Source: Chlorophyllum brunneum (lineage: Eukaryota > Basidiomycota > Agaricomycetes > Agaricales > Agaricaceae). From it: a stretch of DNA of 64,000 nt. Of the stretch, positions 33,605-46,334 are shown piece by piece (within the stretch, counting starts at the first letter, position 1; every line of letters begins with the position of its first letter). The stretch spans positions 248,001 through 312,000 of the forward strand of contig OY756143.1 of NCBI GenBank assembly GCA_963576785.1. The letters are read 5' to 3'. Made by a program: the position numbers and the translations under genes. A model generated the notes under the pieces. That model did no database searches and had not been told where the DNA came from. It saw only the letters and a list, made by a program, of their open reading frames with translations.

Positions 33605-36245
33605 CTCCTACTACTGTCCAGAAAATGCCCCAACGCTATCCCAAAAGCTAGCCCCAACAGTCAGTTTTCGCAATAAATTTCCAATTCAGATAGGAATACA
33701 TACTCGCAACGTTCAAGGAGATCCTCTGCAGTAGCAACAGCATGGAAAACAGGTACATTCTCATCCGTCTTATTGAACAGCATTTCCATTCTCTCCCCTT
33801 CATCCCATCTCGTCCACTGAGGAACAGTGTTTGCAGGATCCCACTTGACATTAGGATCCGTTGATATCACAAAGTTCAAGAACGATTGAGCGAAATTGTT
33901 GACAAAAACAGTGTTGTCAAAAGGTGGTGGGATCGTGCCAGGATTTTGTTGGCTATGTGCAATATCAGTTTCGTGAGTCCATTCAAAGTAGAAAATTACC
34001 CACTTTGGGAAATAATAAAGAACGTCCATACCATGAGTGCCAGGTGGAATAGCAAACTCACCCTGTCAAACGGGTAAGCCGTTTGACCTGACATGACAAC
34101 TTTTGTATTTACCTTGAAGCCTTTTCCCTTGAATGCACGGAGCAGGAAATATGTTGGACAGATAAAAATCGCTGAGGGCAGTGATATAGCAAGGCAACTC
34201 AATAGTGAACCTCCAACTTACATTCTCCCATGATAGCAATAGCCTGATCAATAGGCGCTCCCTGGTTCTCATACTCAGCAGTACCAGCCGCGACCTGAGC
34301 CTCACGGAATTCAGGGAACAGGTTAGCCAGATACGATGGGGTTTGAATGGTCGAAGTGGCATTCAGATCGACAAAGATCACACCTTCGAAAGTATTGGTG
34401 ACAGCGAGGAGTGCCTCCTAGAGAATAATCAGTGTGTGTGTGAGGCACTCAGAGTGAGTTGATTTACCCCGTTAACTCTACCCTCACGCAGAAGTTGAGT
34501 AGGTCTCTTTGTAATAAAGTGCCCATCTACAACGGGGACAAATATAAAAGTACCGAAGAATGCATTTTGTGAGATGTTCGTATTTGCTTGTTGGAGGAGG
34601 TTGACGTCGACTTGTCGTAGACATGCGAGGGTGTCCAACATTGAGGAACACCTAAATAATACATTAATAGCTCAATCGTTAGAGATATCAGCTGGCGCAC
34701 CCTGTCTGGTTAAGAACCGCTCCAAAAAGTTGCTAGTAGACACATATCATCAACAAAGGAGGACCCAACTGGAGATCGTGACGTACTTGGGGAATACGAT
34801 CATTGAATGCATACTGAGAAGGCAAGAATGTCGAGCTGGTGATGGCCGCACGGAAGAGCGGAGGTTGAGTGTTTCCATCGTTTGCGATAGCATGCTGGAA
34901 AACTGATCCAGCACCTGTCCAACGATCGGTTAACATCCAATAGAGACGCAGAGGACAATATTCGAATTCACCGGCGGATTCTCCCCAGATGGTCACCTTT
35001 CGTGGATCTCCCCCAAATTTGCTGATCTACCGTTCCGTTCAGCGATCCCATTATCAAAATATATATTTGGGATCCTACATGACGTTGTACCCACTGAAGG
35101 GCAAATTGCTGGTCAACTGTCCACAAATCAGTGTCTCCCACCAAACAGGATGTATATAAGCAACTCACGCAATCCAGCATTTAGGGCTCCCTCATCATGA
35201 ACCTCTTGACCAGGAAGGAAGCCAAAGACGCCTAAGCGATACTGAATTATAACGGCAACAATTCCACCTCCGCCATCATAAATTAAATCATCCCCGTTGT
35301 ATCCAAGGGCACTGCCGGAGTGGTAACCACCGCTGTGAGTAGATGAGACATGAACGTTGCATTCTGCTGCACGAAAGTGAGACCACAGACCCGTGGATCC
35401 AAACGACGACGGGCAGGTCTCCTGTACTTGACGCCGGTGTAGCGACACTAAAAAAATTGTTCATTAGCCCAAGTGGATTCTTATTCACACAAATGATTTA
35501 GAGGTGTACTTCAGAAATAGACAATCTTCGGATGTGGGAGGCACAGCGCGCTTCTGGTGGGAACCACTATCCAAGGGAAACGGTGCCTCAGGTGCAGTCC
35601 CATCACCAGCCTGGAAGCACATGTTCGGAAACGTATCAGCCTTCTGGATTCCAGGCGTCGCCTGTGGAGTTTGCGGTTCCCGCCAACGAAGAGAGCCTGT
35701 AGTGAAGTCAAACCCGATGAACAGGGTTATAGGGCGAATGGCTTACCCGTAGGAGGTGCCGCATAACGAATTCCAAGAAACTCGACGTTCCCCGTCTGGT
35801 TGTTCAAGCTTCCTTCATACTTGGCATACCCCAAATCGACTACTGTGGTCGGTCCGGCTGCATAAGTTGCTGTAACTGACAGTAATAGGGAAAATGCTGG
35901 GAAGATTCGCATATTGTGCACGATAATCGACACCTACCTAAATGTCCTTATAACCCTCGCATTCCGATCTTCTATTGAATGATGGACCGTCCCGTCGTCT
36001 CGGGAGCAAAGAAATTATGACCGCGCATAGAGCGCGGGCATGAAAAAACCACATGTTGGAACTTGAGAAGCTCTTACATTGCGTACAATGCTTCTGGAAT
36101 ATCCAGGAAACGATATTTCCAGAATATGGAGCTGCTCTGATAGCCCTCAGGAAATGGAAGGAACATGTGCGAACACATTTGGAGCTTGGGAAAGGCACAA
36201 TCAATCTACATACAGTCCGGGGGAATAGGGCAGCCGGAAAAGCTA
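33605..36245 (-). repeat. Tandem duplication unit 1 (esterase)
   Basis: A ~2.64-kb segment containing the esterase gene and about 330 bp upstream, repeated at 39080-41732 (offset about 5476 bp). The left edge is marked by TACTGTCCAGAAAATGC and the right edge by a CCGGGGGAATAGGGCAGCCG-type sequence. Confidence 0.85.
33661..35912 (-). CDS. Secreted type-B carboxylesterase/lipase, copy 1
   Basis: Starts at ATG 35912 with a signal peptide ([18 protein letters not shown]). Exons joined by GT-AG introns then give [34 protein letters not shown] (oxyanion hole, split by an intron in HG|GGY), [39 protein letters not shown] (nucleophile Ser), [40 protein letters not shown] and GTHGMDVLYYF (catalytic His). 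The stop is at 33661. Key residues are intact. The family hydrolyses ester bonds; secretion suggests extracellular substrates, not identifiable from sequence. At least eight introns are present. It is one of two tandem copies. Confidence 0.85.
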
Positions 36246-37114
36246 TTTGTGGGTAGGTTATTTTTGAACTTTGTGTAAACCAGGTGGCCCTGTGTTGCCA
36301 GCTTGCGTAAGCGAAGTTAGGGAAACCCTTTCGGAAACTGGTTTTGCCTGACGCGCAAAAGGGATGCAAAGTCAGAATTTACTTCGGAGATGCCGCTATC
36401 AGTTGAGTCATATATCAACGTAAAAACAGGGGGGATTTACCTGCAAAAAGTCAGAGAACGTGGCCGCGAGATGTCATCGCCAAGCAGGACTAAGTTAAGA
36501 AACCCCAAACCAAATCCTGTTATCTTCAAACGTGACATAATCATCCTTTTCATATAGACTACAACACCCGACTATTGCGCTCACAAGCTTCAACCTACGG
36601 CATAAGGGGTGAGTTCTGCGGTTGTTTTCGGTGGCGTCCGAGAGCCCCAGTACGAAATGTGCTTGTCGTGGTGTGGCGGTAGACGGTGGGTTATACGTAT
36701 AATGGCACGCATACGTGCACAGTGGTGGGTTAGATGTGGCGTTGTACTGGGCTCGGCTAGCCGGTGCTTTGCGTGTTTCTTTTGCTATCCCATTTTTTTA
36801 GGTGTTTTGGTGACTTGTATCGCTCCACGCTTGGAGACTCAAAGGCGGGGGGTCGTGCCATTCGTAGCACGCCTGACCCTTAGAAGCTCGTCGTATAAAT
36901 ACTCCCGTAATTCTCGTAGTTTATCATCGAATCAGAGTCCCCTTTATTATTGTCGATCATCATCCCGAACACTATCAGAAAATCCCTAAAGCTTTACCAC
37001 ATCAACTTCTCTCTGATCCCCTTGCCCCTCGACGACCGTCCCCACCGAACTCAACAGTACTTCCCACAATGGGTCCGACAAGAACAACTGAGTCAGACTG
37101 ACAGACGAACACCG
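36246..37114. other. Spacer between esterase copies, first part
   Basis: No gene recognised. A TATA-like TATAAATACTC lies near 36894, followed by pyrimidine-rich DNA, but the downstream sequence has no clear coding frame. Confidence 0.35.
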
Positions 37115-38690
37115 AGGCTCCAAAGCCTGCTTCCGGAGCTCATTAATCCTGTGCGCGCTCAGCCCTAGAAGTTCCTTAGAAGGCTATCCCCGAGAGCCAC
37201 AACCACAGCAGGAAACCCCGTGTCGATATGGTGCAAAGCACAGGTCACGGCCGACGCAGTCATCCTGAGTAGAGATGGATAACCAGCTTGAGACTCTAAT
37301 CGTCGCAGAGCTGCTACGGACCATCGCGGTATATTATGATCTCTCGGGCCGTACCCATTCCCCTCTCAGGCCGCGACAATGCTATCGCTACGAAGCCTAC
37401 TCTACATCCAACCCTGACATATGCCGCATATGTCAGGCAATCAGCAACGTCAGCTCAATCTACACTGCCGGATATGTCGTTGAGAATGACTAATCGCAAC
37501 GCTGCGAAGTTGACAAAATTCAAGGCTAGAACCATTGTAACGAGAGACTATCTTCTAATGTTTATCGTTGGTTTGCAACTTCCATTCACTCGCACATCGC
37601 ACCAAAAGTCGCAGTAATTTGCAGACAGAGCGGGGTCAAACCTCCGGCATCCACGCATGAATCGTAGAATGTCTCATTCGACGTCAGCTGGGGGTTATCA
37701 CGACACCGTCGCACAGAGCCAAAGCTACCACACAACTTCGAAAGCCTACGAACCCTCAGGCAGTGTCTCAAGGAACTGGTGCGGCTACGGGAGGAGGAAG
37801 TGCCTTGTGAAGACGGGCGCACGGCTACTCAAGAAAACACGACCGAGAGCCCTCTTCTATACAAACCGACGCTCACACATCGATATACCGCTGACAGCTT
37901 CTGTCAGCGATGACGGCTCCGATACACGCCCCTGGCCAGTCTATACAGCGAGTACCACTAGCGTAACGGCGCTCCGACTACCTCAACCACTCTACACGCT
38001 AAGGATTTAATATACCATTCATTGCCAACGTTTCAAGTCTCTCTAGCCTCGGGTTTCATGCGTACTTAGGTGATTTTAATTCTAAATACTTCACTTTCCT
38101 TCATACTTCCTTAAAGGAACTATTTCCCGTTCGATCCTCCAGACCTTATAGCACAGATTAGATACGCTGTACCGGTAGCGAAGTGGTGTATAAGGGCCAC
38201 TTCGAGGACGGAAGAGGCAGCTTGTTTTGGGACCGGTCTCGACTACCTAAAAAATTCCTCATTCGCATCTCTCTTAATATTCGACCTCTTGATAATTATA
38301 CCCTCTGCTTTCATACTCTCTGGAATCGCTTGAACAGCGTTGGACCGAAGCCAGCGATTGACGGACGCAATCGCACTCGCCTCGACCGAACTTGTTCCCC
38401 CTTTTTTTAGGGAAGAACGTTGACTCACCTTCAGCCTTAGTTACTTGGCGGAACGGTTGATCTTTTCCAGGCACTGAATTCACAGTTCTTGTATACCGTC
38501 GAAATTCACCTTGGGTGCCCAACAAGACAACCTCATTATCCCTCCACTTATCTTCCTACGGTCCTGTTCGTGTGAACAAGTCCAATAGTAATCTTATTGT
38601 AAGGGTCCTAGCTCCTAGGTCGCCTTCGGCACAAAGTCAGAACCAGGCTTGCAGGGACTTCCGTTTCTAGTTTCTGTAATCATCTTTACC
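37115..38690. repeat. Unrecognised dispersed repeat, copy 1
   Basis: Similar to 46335-47490 in direct orientation. Exact anchors include CATCCAACCCTGACATATGC (from 37405 here, 46667 there) and GCTCCTAGGTCGCCTTCGGC (38611-38630 here, 47403-47422 there). Minus-strand frames share short text around NET in the two copies, but both are broken. No terminal repeats or known transposon domain were found. Confidence 0.6.
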
Positions 38691-39079
38691 GTGGCACCTC
38701 AACGAAAACCATAGATATGAAGTAGGCTGTCCACGACCCGAAAGGAGACCTCGGCCGGAAGGTATGACTATGCAAATTCACTCACACTGACCAGGCTTGA
38801 GGAAAGTGAAAGTGCTTCTACGTCGAAGCGGGCTTTCCGGCGGAAAGCGAACGTTCTTGTGAAGTCGGGAATGCCATTGCCCGAAGTCTGAAAAGAATGG
38901 CGAAAGCTCTCCCCATCTCGCTTGGCACCTGTTTCAGGGCCACCTAACGCCTCAAACATGATATTTTCCATTATAATTTCAGAAGACGAAAGCCAAATGG
39001 TTCCAACAGGCCGAAAAAGCAAAGCAGAATCCGGATAGAATGTCAGTACTTTATCTATAATGACCAATGTCGAACCCTC
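38691..39079. other. Open minus-strand stretch of unknown nature
   Basis: A minus-strand frame of about 100 codons (PVGTIWLSSSEIIMENIMFE) without an ATG is open here. It is not recognised and may be a gene fragment caught between the repeat and the second esterase copy. Confidence 0.3.
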
Positions 39080-41732
39080 CACTACTGTCCGGAAAATGCT
39101 CCAACACTATCCCAAAAGCTATTTGCAAGTCAGTTTTTGTAATAAAGGTCTAACACAGATGGATATACATACTCGCAACGCTCAAGGAGATCCCCTGCAG
39201 TAATGATCGAATGGAAGACAGGGACATTCTCATCCGTTTTATTGAACAACATTTCCGTTCTCCCTCCCCCATCCCATCGCGTCCACTGAGGAACAGTGTT
39301 TGTAGGATCCCACTTAACATTGGTATCCATTGATATCACAAAGTTCAGGAACGATTGAGCGAAATTGTTGATGAAAACAGTGTTGTTAAAAGGTGGGAAC
39401 GTGCCAGGACTTTGGCTATGAAGTAGAGTAGTATCAGTTCTATCAGTCCACTCGAAGTAGAAAATCATTTACTTCGGGAAATAATAGATAATATCCATAC
39501 CGTGGTTGGCAGGTGGAATGGCAAACTCTCCCTGTCACACGGGTAAATGATTTGACCTGTGAGCATGGAAAGAACTTTCATACCTTGAAACCTTTGCCCT
39601 TGAACGCACGGAGCAAGAAATATGTTGGGCAGATGAAAATTGCTGGAACAAGTGAGACCACGGGCAAACTCTGTGCTGAGCCTTCAACCCACATTCTCCC
39701 ATGATGGCGATAGCCTGATCAATAGGTGCTCCCTGGTTCCTGTACTGAGCGGTGCCAGCCGTGACCTGGGCATCACGAAACTCGGGGAACAGGTTGGCCA
39801 GATACGATGGGGTTTGGATTGTTGAAGCAGCATTCAGATCGACGAAGATCACACCTTCGAAAGAGTTGGTGACGGCGAGGAGTGCCTCCTATGGATGATC
39901 AGAGTCCATGAGAGACACTAAGAGTGATATACTTACCCCATTGACTCTGCCCTCGTGCAGAAGCTGAGTAGGTCTTTTCGTAATGAAACGCCCATCCACG
40001 ACAGGTGCAAAGATAAAAGTACCGAAGAATGCATTCTGTGAAATGTTCGTATTTGCTTGCTGGAGGAGGTTGACATTGACCTGTCGTAGACATGCGAGGG
40101 TGTCCGACATTGAGGAGCACCTGAATAATACATTAACAGCTCAATCGTTAGAGATATCAGCTGGCGCACCCTGTCTGATCAAGAACTGCTCCAAAAAGTT
40201 GCTAGTAGATGCATACCATCAACAAAGGAAGACCCGACTGGAGATCGTGACGTACTTGGGGAATACGATCATTGAATGCATACTGGGAAGGCAAGAATGT
40301 TGAGCTGGTGATGGCTGCACGGAAGAGCGGAGGTTGAGTGTTTCCATCGTTTGCGATAACATGCTGGAAAACCGATCCAGCACCTATCAAACAATCGGTT
40401 AACATTGGATAGAACCGCAGAGGACCATGCTCAATTCACCGGCGGATTCTCCCCAGATGGTCACCTTTCGTGGATCTCCACCAAATTTGCTGATCTATCG
40501 TTCTGTTCAATGACGCAGCCACCAATAATATATCTTCGGGATCCTACATGACGTTGTACCCACTGAAGGGCAAATTGCTGGTCAACTGTCCAAAATCCAA
40601 AGGTCAGTATTTTCCATCAAACGGGATATGTAAGAGCAACCCACGTAATCCAGCATTTAGGGCTCCCCCATCATGAACCTCTTGGCCAGGGAGGAAGCCA
40701 AAGACACCCAAGCGGTATTGAATTATAACGGCAACAACTCCGCCTCCCCCATCGTGAATTAAATCATCTCCATTAAATCCGAAGGCACTGCCGGCTTGGT
40801 AACCACCGCTGTGAGTAGATGAGATGTGAACGTTGCATTCTGCTACACGAAAGTGAGACCACAGACCCGTGGATCCAAACGACGACGGGCAGGTCTCCTG
40901 TACTTGACGCCGGTGTAGCGACACTAAAAAAATTGTTCATTAGCCCAAGTGGATTCTTATTCACACAAATGATTTAGAGGTGTACTTCAGAAATAGACAA
41001 TCTTCGGATGTGGGAGGCACAGCGCGCTTCTGGTGGGAACCACTATCCAAGGGAAACGGTGCCTCAGGTGCAGTCCCATCACCAGCCTGGAAGCACATGT
41101 TCGGAAACGTATCAGCCTTCTGGATTCCAGGCGTCGCCTGTGGAGTTTGCGGTTCGCGCCAACGAAGAGAGCCTGTAGTGAAGTCAAACCCGATGAACAG
41201 GGTTATAGGGCGAATGGCTTACCCGTAGGAGGTGCCGCATAACGAATTCCAAGAAACTCGACGTTCCCCGTCTGGTTGTTCAAGCTTCCTTCATACTTGG
41301 CATACCCTAAATCGACTACTGCGGTCGGTCTGGCGGCATAAGTTGCTGTAACTGTAACTGACAGTAATAGGGAAAATGCTGGGAAGATTCGCATATTGTG
41401 CACGATAACCGGCACCTACCTGAATGTCCTTATAACCCTCGCATTCCGTTCTTCTATTGAATGCCGGACCGTCGCGTCGTCCCGGGAGAAATGAAGTTAT
41501 AACTGTGCACAGAGCGCGGGCATGAAAAAACCACATGTTAGAACTGGAGAAGCTCTTACGTTGGGTATAATCCTCCTTCTGGAATATCCAGGAAATGATG
41601 TTCCCGTAATATGGGGGGTGCTCTGATAGCTTTGGAGGAAATGGAAGGAACATGTGCGAACACATTTGGAGCTTGGGAAAGGCACAATGAATGTACACAC
41701 AGTCCGGGGGAATGAGGTAGCCGAAAAAAGCT
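39080..41732 (-). repeat. Tandem duplication unit 2 (esterase)
   Basis: Second copy of the 33605-36245 unit. A stretch at about 40847-41316 is nearly identical to 35371-35840, introns included, while the rest differs more. Confidence 0.85.
39130..41394 (-). CDS. Secreted type-B carboxylesterase/lipase, copy 2
   Basis: Same exon order as copy 1: ATG at 41394, a signal peptide lengthened by two residues (SVTVTATYA), [19 protein letters not shown], the HGGGY oxyanion hole, [13 protein letters not shown] with the catalytic Ser, [27 protein letters not shown], and [10 protein letters not shown] with the catalytic His. The C-terminus ends at 39130. I saw no stop in the exons examined, but not every intron was checked; the intron before the GESAG exon differs most from copy 1. 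Function is as for copy 1, and divergence of substrate range is possible. Confidence 0.8.
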
Positions 41733-41814
41733 GGCGCGCATAGTAATAGATATATCAGCACGTAACGCTTGAAATATCGATGGAGTGTGTGCTTCTGGAA
41801 CAGATGAACCTAGA

Positions 41815-43202
41815 CTATGGGTGTAATGGGAGGAAGGGGAACAAGCTAGACCGGCTGACAACTTCATTCAAAATATCGTCCAACCCTGTTGAGAACCGGG
41901 CGTCGCCACTGAAGCACCTACTCACGACTTCCAAACTCTTATTGCGAACAGTCAGAACTGCATCGCTGCGAGCACCAACGACCCCAGATTCTCCACCATC
42001 CCTGCCACTGACTGCAGAAACGGCATTCACACTCGCTCGCTCGATAGAACCCTCGAACCTCCCAAGCAGCAACTTTAGGCCCTCGGGACCTAGACGTGAT
42101 AGGAGAGTATACATGCGTTTGATGTCATCGAACTTGCTACCTTCAATCATCAAGCGGAAATCCTGTAGTACGAATGAGGAGTGGGCACGAAGAAGGATAC
42201 CTTCGCATTTGCTGATGAGTTCGCCTTGTGCCTCCTGCGGTAGATAGACCATCACACGAACTTCTTCCTCCCGAAGGCGATCCTCTACATGCTTGAGATA
42301 ATCTGATGGACAGCACCTCACGAGAAGCCTGTTTGCTTCCGTTCTGTAGTAGTCGCTTGTGGCTTGGAGGAATGAATTTTCAAATTGGTCATGATAGACA
42401 GCTAGGCATCTCGTGGCAGGGTTGTTTTTGTCGAGTCCGAGTGAAACAAAGGAGTCTATGGCCTTTTTGATAAGACCTTGGTTGATTAGTTCCCCATCTC
42501 GTTGTTGGTCGAGTAGGAGAAGGAGAGCTTTGGTCAACTTGGCGTCATCTTGCTGAATGCGCTCCAGGAAGTGACATTTCCACTTCACTAGGGCATGCTA
42601 GATGGGACATCATATGGGGGGAGGCAAAGAACGACGCATCCGGCTTACTATATATGTTTCATGTACATCTCTTCTTCCTGCTTCACGCTCACGTCTCACC
42701 CAATACCGGTAATGATAGGCAAAGATCCTATTTAAGTACGCAACCCCTGTGGTGTATCGATCCCATTCGTCAACATAGTACTTAAGTAGCTGAACATCAT
42801 GGAGGCTTTCTGATTGCTTTAACGACAAGAATGTCATCGCGGTCCGAATAAGAAATCCACAGTACACACCATTATCATTGGCTGTAAATGGGAGATAAAA
42901 TATGATTCCAGTTCGTCATACATTCGTCGTCCATCGGGTACCCCATCGCTCCTCCTGACTGTAAATAGGAATTGGACTCGAACAAATTATCAGTGAGATA
43001 CAAATAGAGGTTTCTTACCAAAACGCCCACTGGTATAGAAATTATACACTGCACTGTACAGGTTCAAGTAATCCCGATAAGAAAGCCCATCCTCCAATCC
43101 AGCCATGATGAGGTCCATAGACGTCGCGAGATATGACCATAATTTGTCAAAATCATCCCAGCATCCTAGTGACGGGGAGGGAAATATGGTTTCGGGAGGC
43201 AT
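41815..43202 (-). CDS. C-terminally truncated cullin (CUL1-like N-terminal half)
   Basis: Four exons with in-phase GT-AG introns: 43202-43019, 42958-42870, 42816-42649 and 42597-41815, giving 407 residues. Recognisable cullin-repeat text includes SYRDYLNLYSAVYNFYTSGR, LLKYYVDEWDRYTTGVAYLN, YWVRREREAGRRDVHETYI, QRDGELINQGLIKKAIDSFVSL, SDYLKHVEDRLREEEVRV and IKRMYTLLSRLGPEGLKLL. Full-length cullins are about 750 residues. This one stops just after the region equivalent to FxxALDKACREFVN, so it lacks the cullin-homology domain that binds RBX1 and carries the NEDD8 lysine. It could still bind a SKP1-type adaptor, or be a pseudogene. The cut lies close to the end of the esterase duplication. Confidence 0.85.
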
Positions 43203-43667
43203 GTCGGAAGCAGATAGGGACTAGCGCCCGACTGACCTATTCTGGGTGTTCTCACGTTTATTCATTGCCACTAAGTAGTCGACGCGATGGTTAGTCGGTA
43301 CACAGCCGAACCAAGTGATATTTAACTACCTCTTTCACAGACGGCGACCCTCAACAGCCTAGACTTAACATAGCCTCAAAGCCGAAGTACCGAGAAGTCA
43401 CTCACACCACACCAGTAGGTGGTCGCCCCAATTTATAGGCCCTGACTCTGTCCGCTGTTCCTGTGACAAGAGCGCTTCCTATTGGCATTAGTGAGGTCGC
43501 ATTTTCCTTGAGGCCGTAGGTGGTCAGCACCGAGGGGGAGATGCCATTGCAATGTGTCTGAATTCGACCTTCTGTCGCCTGCGGTTCAATACCAACAATC
43601 CCTTCATGCCTCCACAAACGGAGCTGCGGAAGGAATTATCCATCAGCATTCGTTAATGCACTTACTC
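43203..43667. other. Spacer between cullin and NACHT remnant
   Basis: No supported gene. A minus-strand frame (43402-43617) is open but lacks an ATG and known motifs. Confidence 0.35.
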
Positions 43668-44660
43668 CTAGGCAAAATAACGTACCCTTTGGATAAACCG
43701 GTCTAGGACATCTGGAGCGATATCCAAACTGTCTATTTGGGGGAACATGGCACAATCAAGGAGAATAAGGTGATTCAGGATTGTCTGGTCGGGAGCCTTC
43801 ATATCTGCACAACCGTACCACTTGAACATGTTCCAATGAGCGTATTTGTACACTTCGTCACGGATCTTGAAAATCTTCCGGTGTTGGTGCGCTGGCTGAG
43901 GTAGCATCGCAAATGCCCGCTGTAATGTGGATACTTTTTTATCTGTGTGCTTCATGAGGAAGTGGCTCATCTGATAGGATTTGAGCTTAACACACCTCGC
44001 GGAACCCCTCTGATCTCTTGTATCTCCTTCAGCAAATGCACGCACCTCCCGGCGAGGAAGGTGTAATGCTGTTGATCTCGTATCCAGAAATTTTGGGATC
44101 GATCGTGGTCGACCAAGAATTCCATGAAAGATGTATGATGAAAGAAAATCGTCCATGACAAAGATCCCCATTCGTCAACTTGATCCTCGAGTTCCTGTGG
44201 CTTCCTGAAATCAAGAACAGAATGAAGGCGTGAAAGCGCCCTTTCAAACGACTTGGGAGTTGAGGCCTAAGAGATTGCCCAAGACCTGGATGGGAGGTTC
44301 AGACGTCCATCGACCTCGATGATGAGTGGTTGGATAAGGGTTCTGCGGCAATTCATGGAGTAGGAGCAGGACGCGCTGAGTGAAGGGGAGTACTTCAGCA
44401 GGAATACGTTGCGTGATTAAAGTGTAAAAGGCGTCGAGTTCATCGGTTGGGCTACGAGGCTGGGTTCTCGGCGTGCAAGTTTGGAACGGAATGTGAGGAC
44501 AATCTCAAGTCGTTCCTATCGGGGTCGGCGATAAACCTGATAAGAGTGGCTGCGTAGATGAAAAGACCAGTACACATTTCCACCAGTGCTTGGATATGTT
44601 CATCCGAAGGCCAAGGTCCATCCAAAGATGCGTTCAACGTCGCAGTGACAGGGTAGCAAA
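43668..44660 (-). pseudogene. NACHT NTPase (NLR-like) C-terminal remnant
   Basis: Minus-strand text follows the layout seen after the NTPase core in mushroom NACHT proteins. It reads: GPWPSDEHIQALVEMCTGLF/IYAATLIRFIAD (44450-44620), SPKSFERALSRLHSVLDF (about 44215-44270), IFFHHTSFMEFLVDHDRSQNFWI (43990-44160, motif SFxEFLxDxDRSxxF), and a C-terminal segment ending in DVLDRFIQRVRYFA. The Walker A/B region is missing and frames change at several places. The intact family is thought to act in self/non-self recognition and incompatibility in fungi. Confidence 0.7.
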
Positions 44661-45070
44661 ATCAATGGATGCGCTCACAATTCTGCGCAACTTGTTTGGG
44701 ACAGGAGGCTGTTCCTCAATGTCCGGGTAGGAGGGCCATCTGGATAGAGAGCTCAGAGAACCACCACGCTACATGTGAGGATCCACAACTGCAGATAAGT
44801 CCCCACATATATAAATGGCCAACTCCAGCCAGCAATTTGGGGTCGCCATATAACCGTTTATCTCATGTGCTAATGCTTCGTGGCCTTGTTTCGTTTGCGG
44901 CCAAGAGCAGACCATGGCCTAGGACGCGCGCAATGACAACCGGAGTCATGTTTGCAAAAGCTGTCCTCAGGGACAGTGTCAAGGATACTGTGGAGAACGA
45001 TGTTCAGTTACCAATTAACTCTCACATCGTCTCCAAGACCTCATTCGGATCATAAACTTCGGAGTGCCCA
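44661..45070 (-). pseudogene. N-terminal fragment of a second HNH-family gene
   Basis: VVIARVLGHGLLLAANE and, in neighbouring frames, GHEALAHEIN and GDPKLLAGVGHLYMWGLI parallel VTARVLVRGLLLAPSEEGRS and GDTELLASLAYLYVYGLI of the HNH-family gene near 32.9 kb. It abuts the NACHT remnant and lacks the nuclease core. Confidence 0.55.
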
Positions 45071-46334
45071 TCACCATGTCCGGGCATTATCACAATTTCC
45101 CAAAGTCAAGTTCTCCGCCCCTCTTCCCCTCACTATGCCTCCTCCTTTTCTGTTTCATGAGTGTAAGCTAGCCCTCTTTGGTCTAATTGTAGGTCTACAC
45201 CATAGACAATCATTTGGAGAAGTTTCAAATAAATAATGTATTATGCCTAACATTTTCCTATCCTCTTTCTTATCTGTCTCTACCCTAACAGTATAAAAAC
45301 ATTACCTGTCCATTGGTACCTTGTCCCCTATTGTTCTACACCTTGTTCCTAGATAATTTCCTCCATTTTTCTCCCATTTTTTGGTCTAATTAGTTCACTT
45401 ACTGAACTTTCCAATATTTCTTTCATACTTCTAAAATTGGACCATCTTCATTTACATATATGAGTTCTATGTCTGAGATGGGAAAAGGCAGTGAAATACA
45501 AACATCTATCGAAATTTCCCCTGGTTTTCCTAAGCTATATCATCCTCTACTCATCATTATCTTTAATCTCTCTTCCTCCAACTTAAATACTGCCTTTCTT
45601 GACCATTTCCTGGTCAATTTCTCTCAAATCTTCGACACCTTGTACCACTAGTCAAACCTTTCTGGTGAGAAGCAAAGCAGTTGTTGGATTCAGCCATGCT
45701 TGTTAAAGCATTCACTCAGTAACCAAGAACCTCGCTCTTCAATACTCCAGATTTCATGTTGCTCAAGTCCGAGGCATTGTTGGTGTGTGTCCCGGGGGGC
45801 ATGGCCCTGTTGGTAGGGGTTTGCAGGTAGAGGAACGGGTTCTGAGTTGGACATGACAATGGTAAGTGTGAGGTCTCATTACTATTATTAATATATGTAC
45901 CACTGCGTGTAAGGAGTGGGTGTTTGTCGGACACTTGCTGGTTTCATTCCCCTTAGTATGACTAAATTCTTATGATATATTCCTATGTTTACTTATGTTT
46001 TGCCTGGACTGAGATTCCGTATATAAAGCCTATGTATTAGCTAAAACAGGGCAATCTTTCCCTCTCTTACCAATTAAGAATATAGCAGTTCCGGTTTATC
46101 TCGAATGACTATTAAGCGAAGCTTCTTACGGTGTAACCCCGCGTTACATTGCGACTCTTACCTCAGCTCCTATCAGAAACTCGAAACGCGTGCTACAAGG
46201 ATTTTGTGGCGCCGGTATCGAAATATGTCTGTCGTGAGTTTAGCGAGGACAACTGGAGACTTTGCCAGTCATAGCTATATTTATACGATGCGCTCTTTGA
46301 CTCCTTGGCGATCGACTTGGCATTCCTAGCTACT
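45071..46334. other. AT-rich spacer, possibly LTR-derived
   Basis: No gene. A TATATAAAGCC box at about 46020 with a downstream pyrimidine-rich start region recalls a retroelement LTR, but no matching repeat or TG/CA-bounded pair was found. Confidence 0.3.

Noticed and set aside
45716..46090. Possible solo LTR around TATATAAAGCC
   Set aside because: No second copy, no TG...CA ends with target duplication and no similarity to the other LTRs were found; kept only as a remark.
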